Source of the DNA: Mesorhizobium sp. L-2-11
GTDB lineage: Bacteria; Pseudomonadota; Alphaproteobacteria; Rhizobiales; Rhizobiaceae
DNA length: 64,000 nucleotides
Assembly (NCBI RefSeq): GCF_016756595.1
Contig: NZ_AP023257.1
Coordinates: 3,116,001 to 3,180,000, forward strand
Reading direction: 5' to 3'
A program made the position numbers and the translations under genes. Below, piece after piece: positions 30,745-39,131 of this stretch. The notes beneath the pieces are model-generated. The model ran no database searches. It worked only from the letters and a program-made list of their open reading frames with translations, and was not told the origin of the DNA. How positions within the stretch are numbered: the first letter of the stretch is position 1; each line of letters opens with the position of its first letter.

Positions 30745-32057
30745 GGCTCGTCCCAGTCATGATCGTCGACCGCCTTCAGCACCGGACGTCCTTCGACAAG
30801 GCTGACCAGCTGCTGCGCGATGCCCGTCCAGGTGAACAGGCTGCGCGCCTTGTGGGCGCCCATGCGGCCCAGGCGGCCGTAAAGGCGCTGGTGCTTCATT
30901 GGCTTGACGATGGTGATGCCGAGATCTTCCTTGTCGAACGGATCGCCAAAAAGTGCGTGCCGGCCATAGCTGATGCCGCGATAGAGGCCGCCATGGATCG
31001 TAACCACCGTCGGCGTTCCGCAAGCCATTGCCTCGATCGCGGTCATGCCGAACGGCTCGTAGCGGCTCGACAGGACGAACATGTCCGCCGCCCGATAGGT
31101 GTCGGCCAGGTCCTCGTCGGCAACATAGCCGGAGAACACGACACGATCCTGCAAGCCTAGCTGTTCTACCTGTTGCTTGAGCTGGTTGAGAATCTTCTGT
31201 TCCTGTTCGTCCATGTTCTCGCCGCCGACTGCGAGCCTCAGGACCGCATCCGGCACACGCGGCGCCACCACGGAAAACGCATCGATCAGCAGGTCGTAGC
31301 CTTTGTTGGTGGCCAGCCGCCCGAGCGCCAGGACCGTTCGCCCTTCGAAGCCGAGCCGATGGCGGATCAACCGGCGAGACGCCTCGCTGACGGGGAAGAA
31401 CCGGTTGTCGTCGTAACCGGGCGGGATCATGTGCACGCGGTCGCGCTCGAGGCTGTAGTCCTCGACCAGCATGTCGACCTGCGGCGGCGTCGTCGCAATC
31501 ACCATGGCGCAGCTTCGATAGATGATCGTCTCGTGCTTGATGCGCTCGGTGAAATTGAACTCGGCCTCGAATGTATCGGCCTTGTCAGGGTAGTCCGTCT
31601 TCATCTGGCGTTGCTTCCAGATGCCGAGGGAATGCGGCGTATGGATGTGCGGGATGTTGAGCGCTTCCGACAGTCGCTGCCCTGCCACGCCGGCATCCCA
31701 GTAGTGGGAGTTGATGAAGTCGTAGGAGAGATTTTCGCGGCGAATCAGGCGCAGCGCGTTTTCACACCACTCGAGAAGGTGGCGGTGGAGATATTCCTTC
31801 GGAATAAAATCGGGTCCGCCACAGGCGACACGCAGGACGCGAACCCCGTCGGCCACTTCATCGACAGCAGGCTGGTCTTCAAACCGTCGCGTCCAGATAT
31901 CGACGGCATAACCCAGTTGGGCCAGTTTTTTCGCAAGTTCCAGGACGTACACCACCTGTCCGCCGGTATCGGCCGCGCCGAGCGGTGGGTTGGCTGCCAC
32001 GTAGCCATGGGTTGAAACGAGTGCAATTCGAGGTATTGCCGCATCCGAGTCCGGCAT
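30726..32057 (-). CDS. Sucrose-phosphate synthase-like glycosyltransferase (GT4)
   Basis: 443-residue GT-B glycosyltransferase. The acceptor-side N-terminus has DTGGQVVYVLELAKKLAQLG, shared by sucrose synthase and sucrose-phosphate synthase. The donor side has GRLATNKGYDLLIDAF and the EX7E motif in SRYEPFGMTAIEAMACGTPT. With the downstream HAD phosphatase it should make a non-reducing disaccharide, either sucrose or mannosylfructose; the latter is established for the related Agrobacterium mfp genes. A good Shine-Dalgarno (GAGAAGGA) precedes the start. Such disaccharides serve as compatible solutes in rhizobia. Confidence 0.82.
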   Translation of the reverse strand: MPDSDAAIPRIALVSTHGYVAANPPLGAADTGGQVVYVLELAKKLAQLGYAVDIWTRRFEDQPAVDEVADGVRVLRVACGGPDFIPKEYLHRHLLEWCENALRLIRRENLSYDFINSHYWDAGVAGQRLSEALNIPHIHTPHSLGIWKQRQMKTDYPDKADTFEAEFNFTERIKHETIIYRSCAMVIATTPPQVDMLVEDYSLERDRVHMIPPGYDDNRFFPVSEASRRLIRHRLGFEGRTVLALGRLATNKGYDLLIDAFSVVAPRVPDAVLRLAVGGENMDEQEQKILNQLKQQVEQLGLQDRVVFSGYVADEDLADTYRAADMFVLSSRYEPFGMTAIEAMACGTPTVVTIHGGLYRGISYGRHALFGDPFDKEDLGITIVKPMKHQRLYGRLGRMGAHKARSLFTWTGIAQQLVSLVEGRPVLKAVDDHDWDEPWNDGD

Positions 32058-32112
32058 CTGTATCCTTCTCTACGATTGATCTCTGCACGCCTGCGGCATG
32101 CACAAGTCCGGT

Positions 32113-32141
32113 TATATAAGGTTTCCAGCCGCCATCCGCAA
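32113..32141 (-). promoter_or_regulatory. Probable promoter of the disaccharide synthesis pair
   Basis: On the minus strand TTGCGG (32136-32141) and TATATA (32113-32118) are 17 bases apart, about 55 bases before the glycosyltransferase start. Confidence 0.5.
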
Positions 32142-32444
32142 ATGTCGAAAGCGCCAGGCGGCCGCCAAGGCTGGTGGCATGTCGGTGAGGATATTGACTC
32201 CGCCCGCAGGATCAACGCGTTGCCGATCGAGCGACTGGCCGGCCCGCTCTTGCATGAGCGAGTGGGCGACCCTCGGGGGTTAGAAATCCGTGACAGTGCT
32301 CACAACGGCTTCGCAAGCATTGCCAAGCGCTTGGCGCGACGATTGTGGGAGAGCCGGACAGGACATTGTGCGATTGGTCGATGATTGCCCCCGCTGACAT
32401 CGACTTCGAAATCTGACAGGCGCCTGTAGCAATTTAACGCTGCC

Positions 32445-32486
32445 CATGATCCTTTCTGGAAATCGATTCCGATTTTCATGGTCATG
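32445..32486. repeat. Short rhizobial palindrome (CATGATCC...GGTCATG)
   Basis: An imperfect palindrome beginning CATGATCCTTTCTGGAAATC and ending TTTTCATGGTCATG. A relative occurs at 58445-58486. Such elements are scattered between genes in Mesorhizobium-type genomes. The rest of the 480-base gap between 32058 and 32537 shows only the promoter listed separately. Confidence 0.7.
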
Positions 32487-32537
32487 CGCTAGACCTGACA
32501 CGCAGCTTTTCCGAAATTCTGACGGCGGGAGGCGCTG

Positions 32538-33950
32538 GTGGAAGGCCAGAACGAACAGACGACCGGCGCCAGGGCCGCTGAGGAAAGCTCCGACATCTAT
32601 GGCGAGGACGGCGCCATTCTGTCGTCGTTCCTTGCCGCGATCGGCGCGGCGATCGCCGATCGCGACACGCTGACGCTGAAGCGTGAAGTCGATGACCTGC
32701 ACCAATCCGAACTCGGCGACCTGCTGGAGGCGCTCCATCCCGAACAGCGCCGCGCGCTGGTCGAATTGCTGGGCGCCGACTTCGATTTTTCCGCGCTGAC
32801 CGAGGTCGATGAGGCGATCCGCCGCGACATCGTCGACAGCCTGCCCAACGCACAGATTGCCCAGGGGGTGCAGGAGCTCGATTCCGACGACGCGGTCTAC
32901 ATCCTCGAGGACCTCGAAAAGGAAGACCAGGACGAGATCCTGTCGCAACTGCCGTTCACCGAGCGGATCAGGCTGCGCCGCTCGCTCGACTATCCCGAAG
33001 AGACCGCCGGCCGCCGCATGCAGACCGAGTTCGTCGCGGTGCCGCCATTCTGGACGATCGGCCAGACCATCGACTACATGCGCGAGGACAACAACCTTCC
33101 CGACCGCTTCAGCCAGATTTTCGTCATCGATCCGAGCTTCAAGCTGCTCGGCGCCATCGACCTCGACCAGATCCTGCGCACCAAGCGGTCGATCAAGGTC
33201 GAAGAGGTCATGCATGAGACCAGGCACGCCATTCCGGCGACGATGGACCAGGAAGAGGCGGCACGCGAGTTCGAACAATACGACCTTCTCTCCGCTGCCG
33301 TCGTCGACGAGAACGAGCGGCTGGTCGGCGTGCTGACCATCGACGACGTGGTCGACGTCATCCAGCAGGAAGCCGAGGAGGATCTGCTGCGCATGGGCGG
33401 CGTCGGCGACGAAGAACTGTCGGACAGCATCCTTTCGACCTCGCGCTCGCGCGTTCCGTGGCTGCTCGTCAACCTTCTGACGGCGTTCCTGGCGGCCTCG
33501 GTGATCGGCCTGTTCGACCGCACGATCGAGCACATCGTGGCGCTGGCCGTGCTGATGCCGATCGTCGCCGGCATGGGCGGCAATGCCGGCTCGCAGACCA
33601 TGACGGTTACGGTGCGGGCGCTGGCGACCAGGGACCTCGACATCTACAATGCCGGCCGCATCATCCGTCGCGAGATGGGGGTGGGCTTCATCAACGGCAT
33701 CATCTTCGCCATCCTGATCGGCATCGTCGCGGCCGCCTGGTTCCGCGATCCCAATCTGGGCGGCATCATCGCCGCGGCGATGATCATCAACATGTTCGTG
33801 GCCGCGCTTGCCGGCATCCTGATCCCGCTGCTGCTCGACCGGTTCAAGATCGACCCGGCCGTGGCTTCGGCGGTCTTCGTCACGACGGTCACCGACGTCG
33901 TCGGCTTCTTTGCCTTTCTCGGCCTCGCCACCTGGTGGTTCGGCGTGTGA
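32538..33950 (+). CDS. mgtE: Magnesium transporter MgtE
   Basis: 470-residue Mg2+ channel/transporter. The N-terminal superhelical domain (about 35-150, with DLLEALHPEQRRALVELLG), two CBS domains (about 155-275, ending VVDENERLVGVLTIDDVVDV) and a five-helix membrane domain (about 305-470) with the pore motif MPIVAGMGGNAGSQT are all in order. It begins with GTG at 32538 behind GGGAGG (32528-32533). Cytosolic Mg2+ sensed by the CBS domains closes the pore in characterised members. No known Mg2+ riboswitch is apparent upstream. Confidence 0.94.
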   Translation: MEGQNEQTTGARAAEESSDIYGEDGAILSSFLAAIGAAIADRDTLTLKREVDDLHQSELGDLLEALHPEQRRALVELLGADFDFSALTEVDEAIRRDIVDSLPNAQIAQGVQELDSDDAVYILEDLEKEDQDEILSQLPFTERIRLRRSLDYPEETAGRRMQTEFVAVPPFWTIGQTIDYMREDNNLPDRFSQIFVIDPSFKLLGAIDLDQILRTKRSIKVEEVMHETRHAIPATMDQEEAAREFEQYDLLSAAVVDENERLVGVLTIDDVVDVIQQEAEEDLLRMGGVGDEELSDSILSTSRSRVPWLLVNLLTAFLAASVIGLFDRTIEHIVALAVLMPIVAGMGGNAGSQTMTVTVRALATRDLDIYNAGRIIRREMGVGFINGIIFAILIGIVAAAWFRDPNLGGIIAAAMIINMFVAALAGILIPLLLDRFKIDPAVASAVFVTTVTDVVGFFAFLGLATWWFGV

Positions 33951-33966
33951 GCGACCACCCGCTCAA

Positions 33967-33982
33967 TTGACTTTTACGTAAA
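33967..33982 (+). promoter_or_regulatory. LiuR-like operator
   Basis: TTGACTTTTACGTAAA closely resembles the palindromic site published for LiuR, the MerR-family repressor of branched-chain amino acid and fatty acid breakdown. It lies in front of the MerR-family gene, which suggests autoregulation. It includes the first base of an upstream ATG (33982), so that codon is unlikely to be the true start. Confidence 0.6.
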
Positions 33983-34086
33983 TGCCGTGCGAGATTTTGG
34001 AACAGCCTCCGGCCGATTCTGAAACGCGTTTGGACGATAGCGAGCCGCTGGGTTGGAACTCGCAGCGCGGCCGGGCATTTGGAGTG

Positions 34087-34476
34087 ATGATGCGGGAATA
34101 CTATTCGATAACCGAACTGACCCGCGAATTCGATGTTTCGACGCGGACGCTGCGCTTTTATGAGGACGAGGGGCTGGTGCAGCCGGTACGGCGCGGCCGC
34201 ACGCGACTGTTTCGCCCGTCGGACCGGCACCTCATCCGCCAGATCATGCGCGGCAAGAGGCTCGGCTTTTCGATCAACGAAATCCGCGAAATCATCCAGA
34301 TGTACAAGGAGCCGCCCGGCGAGGTCGGTCAACTCAATCTGATGATCAAGCGCATCGAGGAAAAGCGTGAGGATCTGCGCCAGAAGCGCCGCGACCTCGA
34401 AGAGACCCTGGCCGAACTCGACCAGGCCGAAGAGTCCTGCGTCGAGCGGCTGGTGGAGCTTGGCGTCAACACCTGA
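34087..34476 (+). CDS. MerR-family transcriptional regulator (LiuR-like)
   Basis: About 129 residues with an N-terminal winged helix-turn-helix (YYSITELTREFDVSTRTLRF, then YEDEGLVQPVRRGRTRLF) and a C-terminal coiled-coil dimerisation helix (IKRIEEKREDLRQKRRDLEE). There is no cysteine cluster for metal binding; one Cys near the end is isolated. An operator matching the LiuR type lies upstream, so control of leucine/isovalerate or acyl-CoA catabolism is the best guess. ATG 34087 and 34090 are in frame; the longer frame from 33982 starts inside the operator and adds 35 residues without family similarity. Confidence 0.8.
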   Translation: MMREYYSITELTREFDVSTRTLRFYEDEGLVQPVRRGRTRLFRPSDRHLIRQIMRGKRLGFSINEIREIIQMYKEPPGEVGQLNLMIKRIEEKREDLRQKRRDLEETLAELDQAEESCVERLVELGVNT

Positions 34477-34512
34477 TCGGCCTTTTTGATAATTCTACTC
34501 TCGCGGCCAGCT

Positions 34513-34648
34513 AGCGTGGTTCTCTGCGCTTCCGGCCTTCGCCGGCCGAAGCACCATGAGTAATCGTGGTAGTTAAGGCTACGGCCGGCGTAGGCCGGTG
34601 CTCACGTACTCAAATGTGCGCTCCGCTCCGGTTCTCGAAAACCACGCT
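34513..34648. repeat. Mosaic of nested palindromes
   Basis: Outer inverted arms AGCGTGGTT (34513-34521) and AACCACGCT (34640-34648) enclose two GC-rich hairpins, one around CCGGCCTTCGCCGGCCG and one around CGGCCGGCGTAGGCCGG. It fills the gap between the convergent MerR and methyltransferase genes and may act as a bidirectional terminator. It is unlike the RIME-like family elsewhere in the window. Confidence 0.7.
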
Positions 34649-34690
34649 ATCTGACTCGCCAGAGCGAATTCTGAAAAAGACCTTGCCGCC

Positions 34691-35197
34691 TCAAATCCAG
34701 CGCCGCACCTTTTTCGCGTAATCCCGGTATTTCTTGCCGAATTTCGTTGCCAGAACTTTTTCCTCGCCCTCGATCGCCATTTTTTGCGTTGCGAAGGCGG
34801 CGATGATCGCCAGCGGCAGGAACCATGGGTTGCCCGAGATAAGGGCGACGCCGATCATCAGCAGCGTGTTGGCCAGATAGATCGGATTGCGGCTGACGGC
34901 GAAGGGGCCTGTCGTCACCAGATGGTCCGGCACGGCGTTCGGATGGAGCGTCGTCTTTGCCCGGATCATGGTGCGGATCGCCGTGAACCAGAGTGCGACG
35001 ACGCCGAACAATGCCACCCAGCCGGCTGCGAACAGGATGTCGCCCAAAAGGCCGCCGATCCATGGCAGCGGATAAAGCAAGCCAAGCGCAATGCTGACGG
35101 CGATGGCCGCGATATAGATCAGCGGCGGCCACGGTATACCCCCCGGTTTTTGCTGTCCCGGTTTCTGTTGGCCCGGTTTCTGCTGATGGTCGGTCAT
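34691..35197 (-). CDS. Isoprenylcysteine carboxyl methyltransferase-like membrane protein
   Basis: 168-residue membrane protein with four hydrophobic segments and the ICMT/phospholipid methyltransferase signature in the C-terminal half: VTTGPFAVSRNPIYLANTLL, then EGEEKVLATKFGKKYRDYAK. The family uses S-adenosylmethionine; bacterial substrates are mostly unknown. The N-terminus contains three consecutive KPGQQ/KPGG units (about residues 7-20). ATG 35197 overlaps the stop of the upstream gene by four bases, so the two are cotranslated. The longer frame to 35275 lies inside that gene. Confidence 0.82.
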   Translation of the reverse strand: MTDHQQKPGQQKPGQQKPGGIPWPPLIYIAAIAVSIALGLLYPLPWIGGLLGDILFAAGWVALFGVVALWFTAIRTMIRAKTTLHPNAVPDHLVTTGPFAVSRNPIYLANTLLMIGVALISGNPWFLPLAIIAAFATQKMAIEGEEKVLATKFGKKYRDYAKKVRRWI

Positions 35198-36186
35198 TGT
35201 GCTCCTCCCTCCATCAAAGTGCTGTCGGCTTTGGCAGTGCAGGCGCCGGCGAGCTCGTCGAGGTGCGCCTGCCATTCCGCAGCCTGGTCGTTGCGGTAGA
35301 GCCGATCAAGCGTGGCCTCGCCCTCGAGCGTATCGAGCATGCAGACACAATAGCTGGTGCAGAACTTCGTGTCGCGCGATTGCTCGCACGATGCCTGGCA
35401 CTCTTTCTGGAAGGCGACCTGCCTGGTTTCGACCGCTGCCGGCATGACTTGCGAAAACAGCCAGATCGAGCCGATCAGCACCGGCTGGTGGATCAGATAG
35501 AAGGCGAGGCTGTGCCGGCCGATAAAGACCAGCGGATTGGTCCAGCGGCCGGGCGTCAGGCCCGCCAGCCGCGTCAGCACGCCGGAGGCGAAGGCAAGCT
35601 TTGCCGCTGCGATGCCGACAAGCACGGCGCCGAACCATGGAAACAGCGGGACATAATCGTTGGAGCGCGGGTTGGTTGCCGACAGGCCGACCCACCACAG
35701 GACCGGATGATCGAAGATCTCCGACCTGAGGTAGAGCGGCGCGGTGATGACGAAAGCTGCGACAACCAGCGTCAGCAGCGCCGGCAGCCGCAGGAACGCC
35801 AGGCCGAGCAGGCTGGCGAGCGCGATCTCGTGCAGGATGCCGAAGAAGATGAAACTGTCGGGCGTGAAAAACCTTGTGGCCGCCGATATGGCGAGCGCAG
35901 CCCCGGCGACCATGGCGAAGCGTTTCCAAAAGCCGTTCCAGCGGATTTGTTTGCCATGGGCGAGGAACAGGCTGACGCCGACCAGGAACAGGAAGGTCGA
36001 AGCGATGCAGCGCGCGTAGAACTTCCACCAGCCAAAGGCAGTCAGGCCGGGATCGGTGTAGCCGAAGAATTCGAGATCCCAGGTGAAATGGTAGCTCGCC
36101 ATGGCAAGCAAAGCGATGCCGCGGGCGACGTCGATAGCGATGATGCGCCTGGATCGGTCGTGAACGGCCGGCATAGGAATGGTCAT
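35194..36186 (-). CDS. DUF1624 (acyltransferase-like) membrane protein with Cys-rich tail
   Basis: 330-residue polytopic protein of the DUF1624/heparan-alpha-glucosaminide acetyltransferase-like group, which transfer acyl groups across or at the inner membrane. It begins RRIIAIDVARGIALLAMASY, and IGRHSLAFYLIHQPVLIG lies near the last helix. About eight to nine hydrophobic segments are seen. After the last helix a soluble tail of about 80 residues contains paired CX3C motifs (CQASC and CTSYC followed by VC) and a final Cys. ATG 36186 is preferred to an in-frame start at 36402, which lies in a repeat. Confidence 0.82.
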   Translation of the reverse strand: MTIPMPAVHDRSRRIIAIDVARGIALLAMASYHFTWDLEFFGYTDPGLTAFGWWKFYARCIASTFLFLVGVSLFLAHGKQIRWNGFWKRFAMVAGAALAISAATRFFTPDSFIFFGILHEIALASLLGLAFLRLPALLTLVVAAFVITAPLYLRSEIFDHPVLWWVGLSATNPRSNDYVPLFPWFGAVLVGIAAAKLAFASGVLTRLAGLTPGRWTNPLVFIGRHSLAFYLIHQPVLIGSIWLFSQVMPAAVETRQVAFQKECQASCEQSRDTKFCTSYCVCMLDTLEGEATLDRLYRNDQAAEWQAHLDELAGACTAKADSTLMEGGAQ

Positions 36187-36324
36187 GATCTCGCAATTCT
36201 GATTCAGTGCTGCAAGACGATTATCATGGGTGCCCCGGACAAAAGAAGACAGGGCCAAATCCTGGTGATGCTCAGGGCTTAGGCTAAAGCGCCGTACGCC
36301 GCTCGCACCCAGTTGTCGAAGCCG

Positions 36325-36499
36325 GTGCCGCCCCTCATTGCCCTGCCGGGCATTTCTCCCCGTGCACGGGGAGAAAGAAGCCGGCCGCAACGCCGGCGCC
36401 ATCCCTGCAACGCTGATGATTGGCGAAATCGCCGATGACAGCCCCCTCTCCCCGTTCTACGGGGAGAGGATGCCGGCAGGCAGGTGAGGGGCAGCGCGG
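36325..36499. repeat. RIME-like palindromic mosaic
   Basis: Arms GCCGCCCCTCATTGCCCTGC and GGCAGGCAGGTGAGGGGCAG enclose two inner palindromes, TTTCTCCCCGTGCACGGGGA and CTCTCCCCGTTCTACGGGGA. It occupies half of the 670-base gap between the DUF1624 gene and cbtB; the other half is the cobalamin promoter and riboswitch. Confidence 0.85.
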
Positions 36500-36588
36500 A
36501 CGATTCAACCATCAAGATCGCGGCGTCAGAGGAACCCAAGCTGGTTCCTGAGACGGCGCATTCGCACTCATAGCTGACGGAATTTGGT

Positions 36589-36617
36589 TTGCCGGGCGCG
36601 GCGATTTTGCCTATAGT
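36589..36617 (+). promoter_or_regulatory. Promoter of the cobalamin-controlled genes
   Basis: TTGCCG (36589-36594) and TATAGT (36612-36617) are 17 bases apart, directly before the riboswitch, which would start within about ten bases. Confidence 0.6.
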
Positions 36618-36624
36618 CGCGGCC

Positions 36625-36815
36625 GTCGTCGGTTCCGTTTGGAACCAAGAGGGAATGCGGTAAGGGTAAAAATTTGCCCAATGCCGTGGCTGCCCCCGCA
36701 ACTGTGTGCGGTAGTCCTCTCCATATGCCACTGAAGAGTTCTTCGGGATGATCTCTTCGGGAAGGTGGGGAAGGGCGCTGATCCGCGAGCCAGGAGACCT
36801 GCCGGCGACAGGAGA
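36625..36815 (+). promoter_or_regulatory. Cobalamin riboswitch
   Basis: Conserved landmarks of the adenosylcobalamin aptamer occur in order: the GGGAATGCGGT segment (P3 region), GCCCCCGCAACTGTG, the B12-box core ATGCCACTG, the stem around GGGAAGGTGGGGAAGG, and GATCCGCGAGCCAGGAGACC before the closing CTGCCGGC. It precedes cbtB, so cobalamin should reduce expression of cbtBA and the cob genes. The start and end are approximate. Confidence 0.92.
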
Positions 36816-36857
36816 ACTGACTTCTATGCCCTCGGGTGGAGGGCGAAAGGACAAGAC

Positions 36858-37031
36858 ATGAATTCCGTCTCGCTCGGCGCTTCCGTCTCCTCGCAGTCGC
36901 GCTTCGTGCAATTGGCGCTTGCTGCATTTCTCGGCGTTTTTGTCATGGGTTTTGTCGGCTTCTCGCATATCGATGCGGTCCACAATGCCGCCCACGACTA
37001 TCGCCATTCGATGGGCTTTCCCTGCCACTGA
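36858..37031 (+). CDS. cbtB: CbtB, cobalt transporter subunit
   Basis: 57-residue membrane protein of the CbtB family, predicted partner of CbtA in cobalt uptake for cobalamin synthesis. One transmembrane helix (about 16-37) is followed by a histidine-rich end HNAAHDYRHSMGFPCH suited to metal binding. ATG 36858 follows AAAGGA, and the longer frame upstream belongs to the riboswitch. The gene is 15 bases ahead of cbtA. Confidence 0.92.
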   Translation: MNSVSLGASVSSQSRFVQLALAAFLGVFVMGFVGFSHIDAVHNAAHDYRHSMGFPCH

Positions 37032-37046
37032 CAAGGGGCTGACACG

Positions 37047-37811
37047 ATGACACTGTTTCGCAACGTCGTGTTCATCGCGGCGATCGCAGGGCTTGTCGCC
37101 GGCGTCGTTCTCGCCTGCATGCAGGCCTACGCCACGGTGCCGCTCATCCTCAAGGCGGAAGTCTACGAACAGGCCGGTGGTGGCCACACGCATGACCATG
37201 GTTTGGCGCCGGCCGCGCCAGGCGGCAATGCCATGAGCAGCGCCGTGCCGGCTGAAGCAGCCACCGCGGAAGAGGAAGGCTGGGCGCCGGCCGACGGTTT
37301 TGAACGCTTCGCTTTCAACGTCGTTGCCAATGTCGTCACCGGCATCGGCTTTGCGCTGACCCTGGTCGCTGCTTCGGAGTTCGCCGGCGGCATCGGCAAT
37401 TGGCGTCAGGGCCTGTTCTGGGGCTTTGCCGGCTTTGCCGTATTCACGCTGGCCCCGAACCTTGGCTTGCCGCCAGAACTGCCGGCGATGCCGACGGCCG
37501 ATCTCGCCCAGCGCCAGATCTGGTGGACGGCGACGGTGGTGGCGACCGCGGCCGGTCTCGGCCTGCTCGCCTTTCGCAAATCGCTGCCGTTGGCGGTGAT
37601 TGCCGTGGCGTTGATCGTGGCGCCGCATATTGTCGGCGCGCCGCAGCCCGAAAATTTCGAATCGCCGATCCCGGAAGGCCTGCACCACCAGTTCGTGGTG
37701 GCGGTGACGCTGACCAATCTGGTGTTCTGGCTGGTGCTCGGCGCTGTCGTCGGCCTGGTGCGCGGCCGCTTGACCGGCACCGCAACCGGCCTGCGCGAAA
37801 ACCTTGCCTGA
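37047..37811 (+). CDS. cbtA: CbtA, cobalt transporter subunit
   Basis: 254-residue membrane protein of the CbtA family with five to six helices. The first loop has a histidine cluster GGGHTHDHG (about 46-54), probably a cobalt site. It lies downstream of a B12 riboswitch together with cbtB, the standard arrangement, and its end overlaps cobU. Confidence 0.92.
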   Translation: MTLFRNVVFIAAIAGLVAGVVLACMQAYATVPLILKAEVYEQAGGGHTHDHGLAPAAPGGNAMSSAVPAEAATAEEEGWAPADGFERFAFNVVANVVTGIGFALTLVAASEFAGGIGNWRQGLFWGFAGFAVFTLAPNLGLPPELPAMPTADLAQRQIWWTATVVATAAGLGLLAFRKSLPLAVIAVALIVAPHIVGAPQPENFESPIPEGLHHQFVVAVTLTNLVFWLVLGAVVGLVRGRLTGTATGLRENLA

Positions 37812-38331
37812 TCGCGCTGCTCCAGGCAGCAAGCTGACCCTGGTCATCGGCGGCGCACGCTCGGGCAAGAGCGCGCATGCCGAAAGCCTGGTGACGGCCT
37901 GCCCGGCGCCGTGGGCTTATATCGCCACGGCGCAAACCTATGACGACGAGATGCGCGAGCGCATCGCGCTGCACCGGGCGCGGCGCGGCGACGGCTGGAC
38001 GACCATCGACGCGCCGCTCGATCTCGTCGACGCGATCGGGGCGCTGCCTGACGGCCGGCCCGTCCTGATCGACTGCCTGACGCTGTGGCTGTCCAACCAT
38101 ATGCTGGCGGAACGCGACATTGAGGCCGAATGCCGAGGGCTGGCGGATGTGCTGTCGCGGCCGCGCGGGCCGTGGTTCGTGGTTTCCAACGAGGTCGGCC
38201 AGGGCATCGTGCCCGACAATGCGCTTGCCCGCCGGTTTCGCGATGCCGCCGGTCGGCTCAACCAGCAGGTCGCCGCCGTCGCCGGCACGGTGCTGCTGAT
38301 GGTGGCGGGACTGCCGCTCAAGGTGAAGTGA
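37804..38331 (+). CDS. cobU: Adenosylcobinamide kinase / cobinamide-phosphate guanylyltransferase
   Basis: Bifunctional enzyme (CobP in aerobic pathway nomenclature) that phosphorylates adenosylcobinamide and attaches GMP. The 175 residues have the P-loop VIGGARSGKSAHAE (about 14-27), WAYIATAQTYDDEM with the GMP-accepting region around HRARRGDGW, and ESL/VSNEVGQGIVPDNALARRF segments. The start is a TTG at 37804 inside the end of cbtA; no ATG is available nearby, so the exact N-terminus is uncertain. cobO follows two bases later. Confidence 0.92.
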   Translation: MPDRAAPGSKLTLVIGGARSGKSAHAESLVTACPAPWAYIATAQTYDDEMRERIALHRARRGDGWTTIDAPLDLVDAIGALPDGRPVLIDCLTLWLSNHMLAERDIEAECRGLADVLSRPRGPWFVVSNEVGQGIVPDNALARRFRDAAGRLNQQVAAVAGTVLLMVAGLPLKVK

Positions 38332-38332
38332 G

Positions 38333-38947
38333 ATGACCGATATCGACGACAGGGACGAGGAACGCCACCGCGCCAAGATGGCCAAGCGCAAGGCGGTGCA
38401 GGACGCCGAGGTCGCGGCCAAGACAGTCGAGAAGGGACTGCTGATCGTCAACACCGGCCCCGGCAAGGGCAAGACCACTGCCGCCTTCGGACTGGCGCTG
38501 AGGATGCTCGGCTACGGCAGGCGTGTCGGCGTCGTCCAGTTCATCAAGGGCAAATGGCATACCGGCGAGAAGGACGCCTTTGCCGCCTTCGGCGACCGGG
38601 TCGTCTGGCACACGATGGGCGAGGGTTTTACCTGGGAGACGCAGGATCTGAAGCGCGACATCGCCGCCGCCGAGGCTGCCTGGGCCAAGGCACTCGAGCT
38701 GATGGCCGATCCATCGATCAGCCTTCTAGTGCTCGACGAATTGAACATCGCGCTGCGCTACGACTATCTCGATCTCGACACGGTGGTGGCGGCGCTGAAA
38801 GGCCGGCGCGAAAACCTGCATGTCGTCGTCACCGGCCGCAACGCCAAGCCGGCGCTGGTCGATGCCGCCGATCTGGTCACCGAGATGGGCGTGACCAAGC
38901 ATCACTTTTCCGCCGGCGTGAAGGCGCAGCAAGGGATTGAGTTCTGA
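38333..38947 (+). CDS. cobO: Cob(I)yrinic acid a,c-diamide adenosyltransferase
   Basis: Adds the adenosyl group to corrinoids (CobO/BtuR type). The 204-residue protein has the P-loop VNTGPGKGKTTAAFGLALR (about 39-57), QFIKGKW, the Walker B LLVLDELNIALRYDYLD and VVVTGRNAK. The start is two bases after cobU, so it is part of the riboswitch-controlled operon, which appears to end here at a RIME-like repeat. Confidence 0.95.
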   Translation: MTDIDDRDEERHRAKMAKRKAVQDAEVAAKTVEKGLLIVNTGPGKGKTTAAFGLALRMLGYGRRVGVVQFIKGKWHTGEKDAFAAFGDRVVWHTMGEGFTWETQDLKRDIAAAEAAWAKALELMADPSISLLVLDELNIALRYDYLDLDTVVAALKGRRENLHVVVTGRNAKPALVDAADLVTEMGVTKHHFSAGVKAQQGIEF

Positions 38948-38968
38948 GGAGTTTGCCCGCCTCTTCTT

Positions 38969-39116
38969 CCTTCTCCCCTTGTGGGAGAAGGTGGCCTCGC
39001 GAAGCGAGGTCGGATGAGGGGTGTTCCAGCTTGGCACTGACAGCACTCCGTCCAGCACCCCTCTTCCGTTTCGGCGCTGCGCGCCGATCCACCTTCTCCC
39101 ACAAGGGGAGAAGGTG
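38969..39116. repeat. RIME-like palindromic mosaic
   Basis: Facing arms CTTCTCCCCTTGTGGGAGAA and TTCTCCCACAAGGGGAGAAG enclose inner inverted segments (GATGAGGGGTG / CACCCCTC). It sits between the ends of convergent cobO and cbiB. The arm sequence differs from that of the other copies, so this is a distinct variant. Confidence 0.85.
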
Positions 39117-39131
39117 GCCGCACAGTGGACA

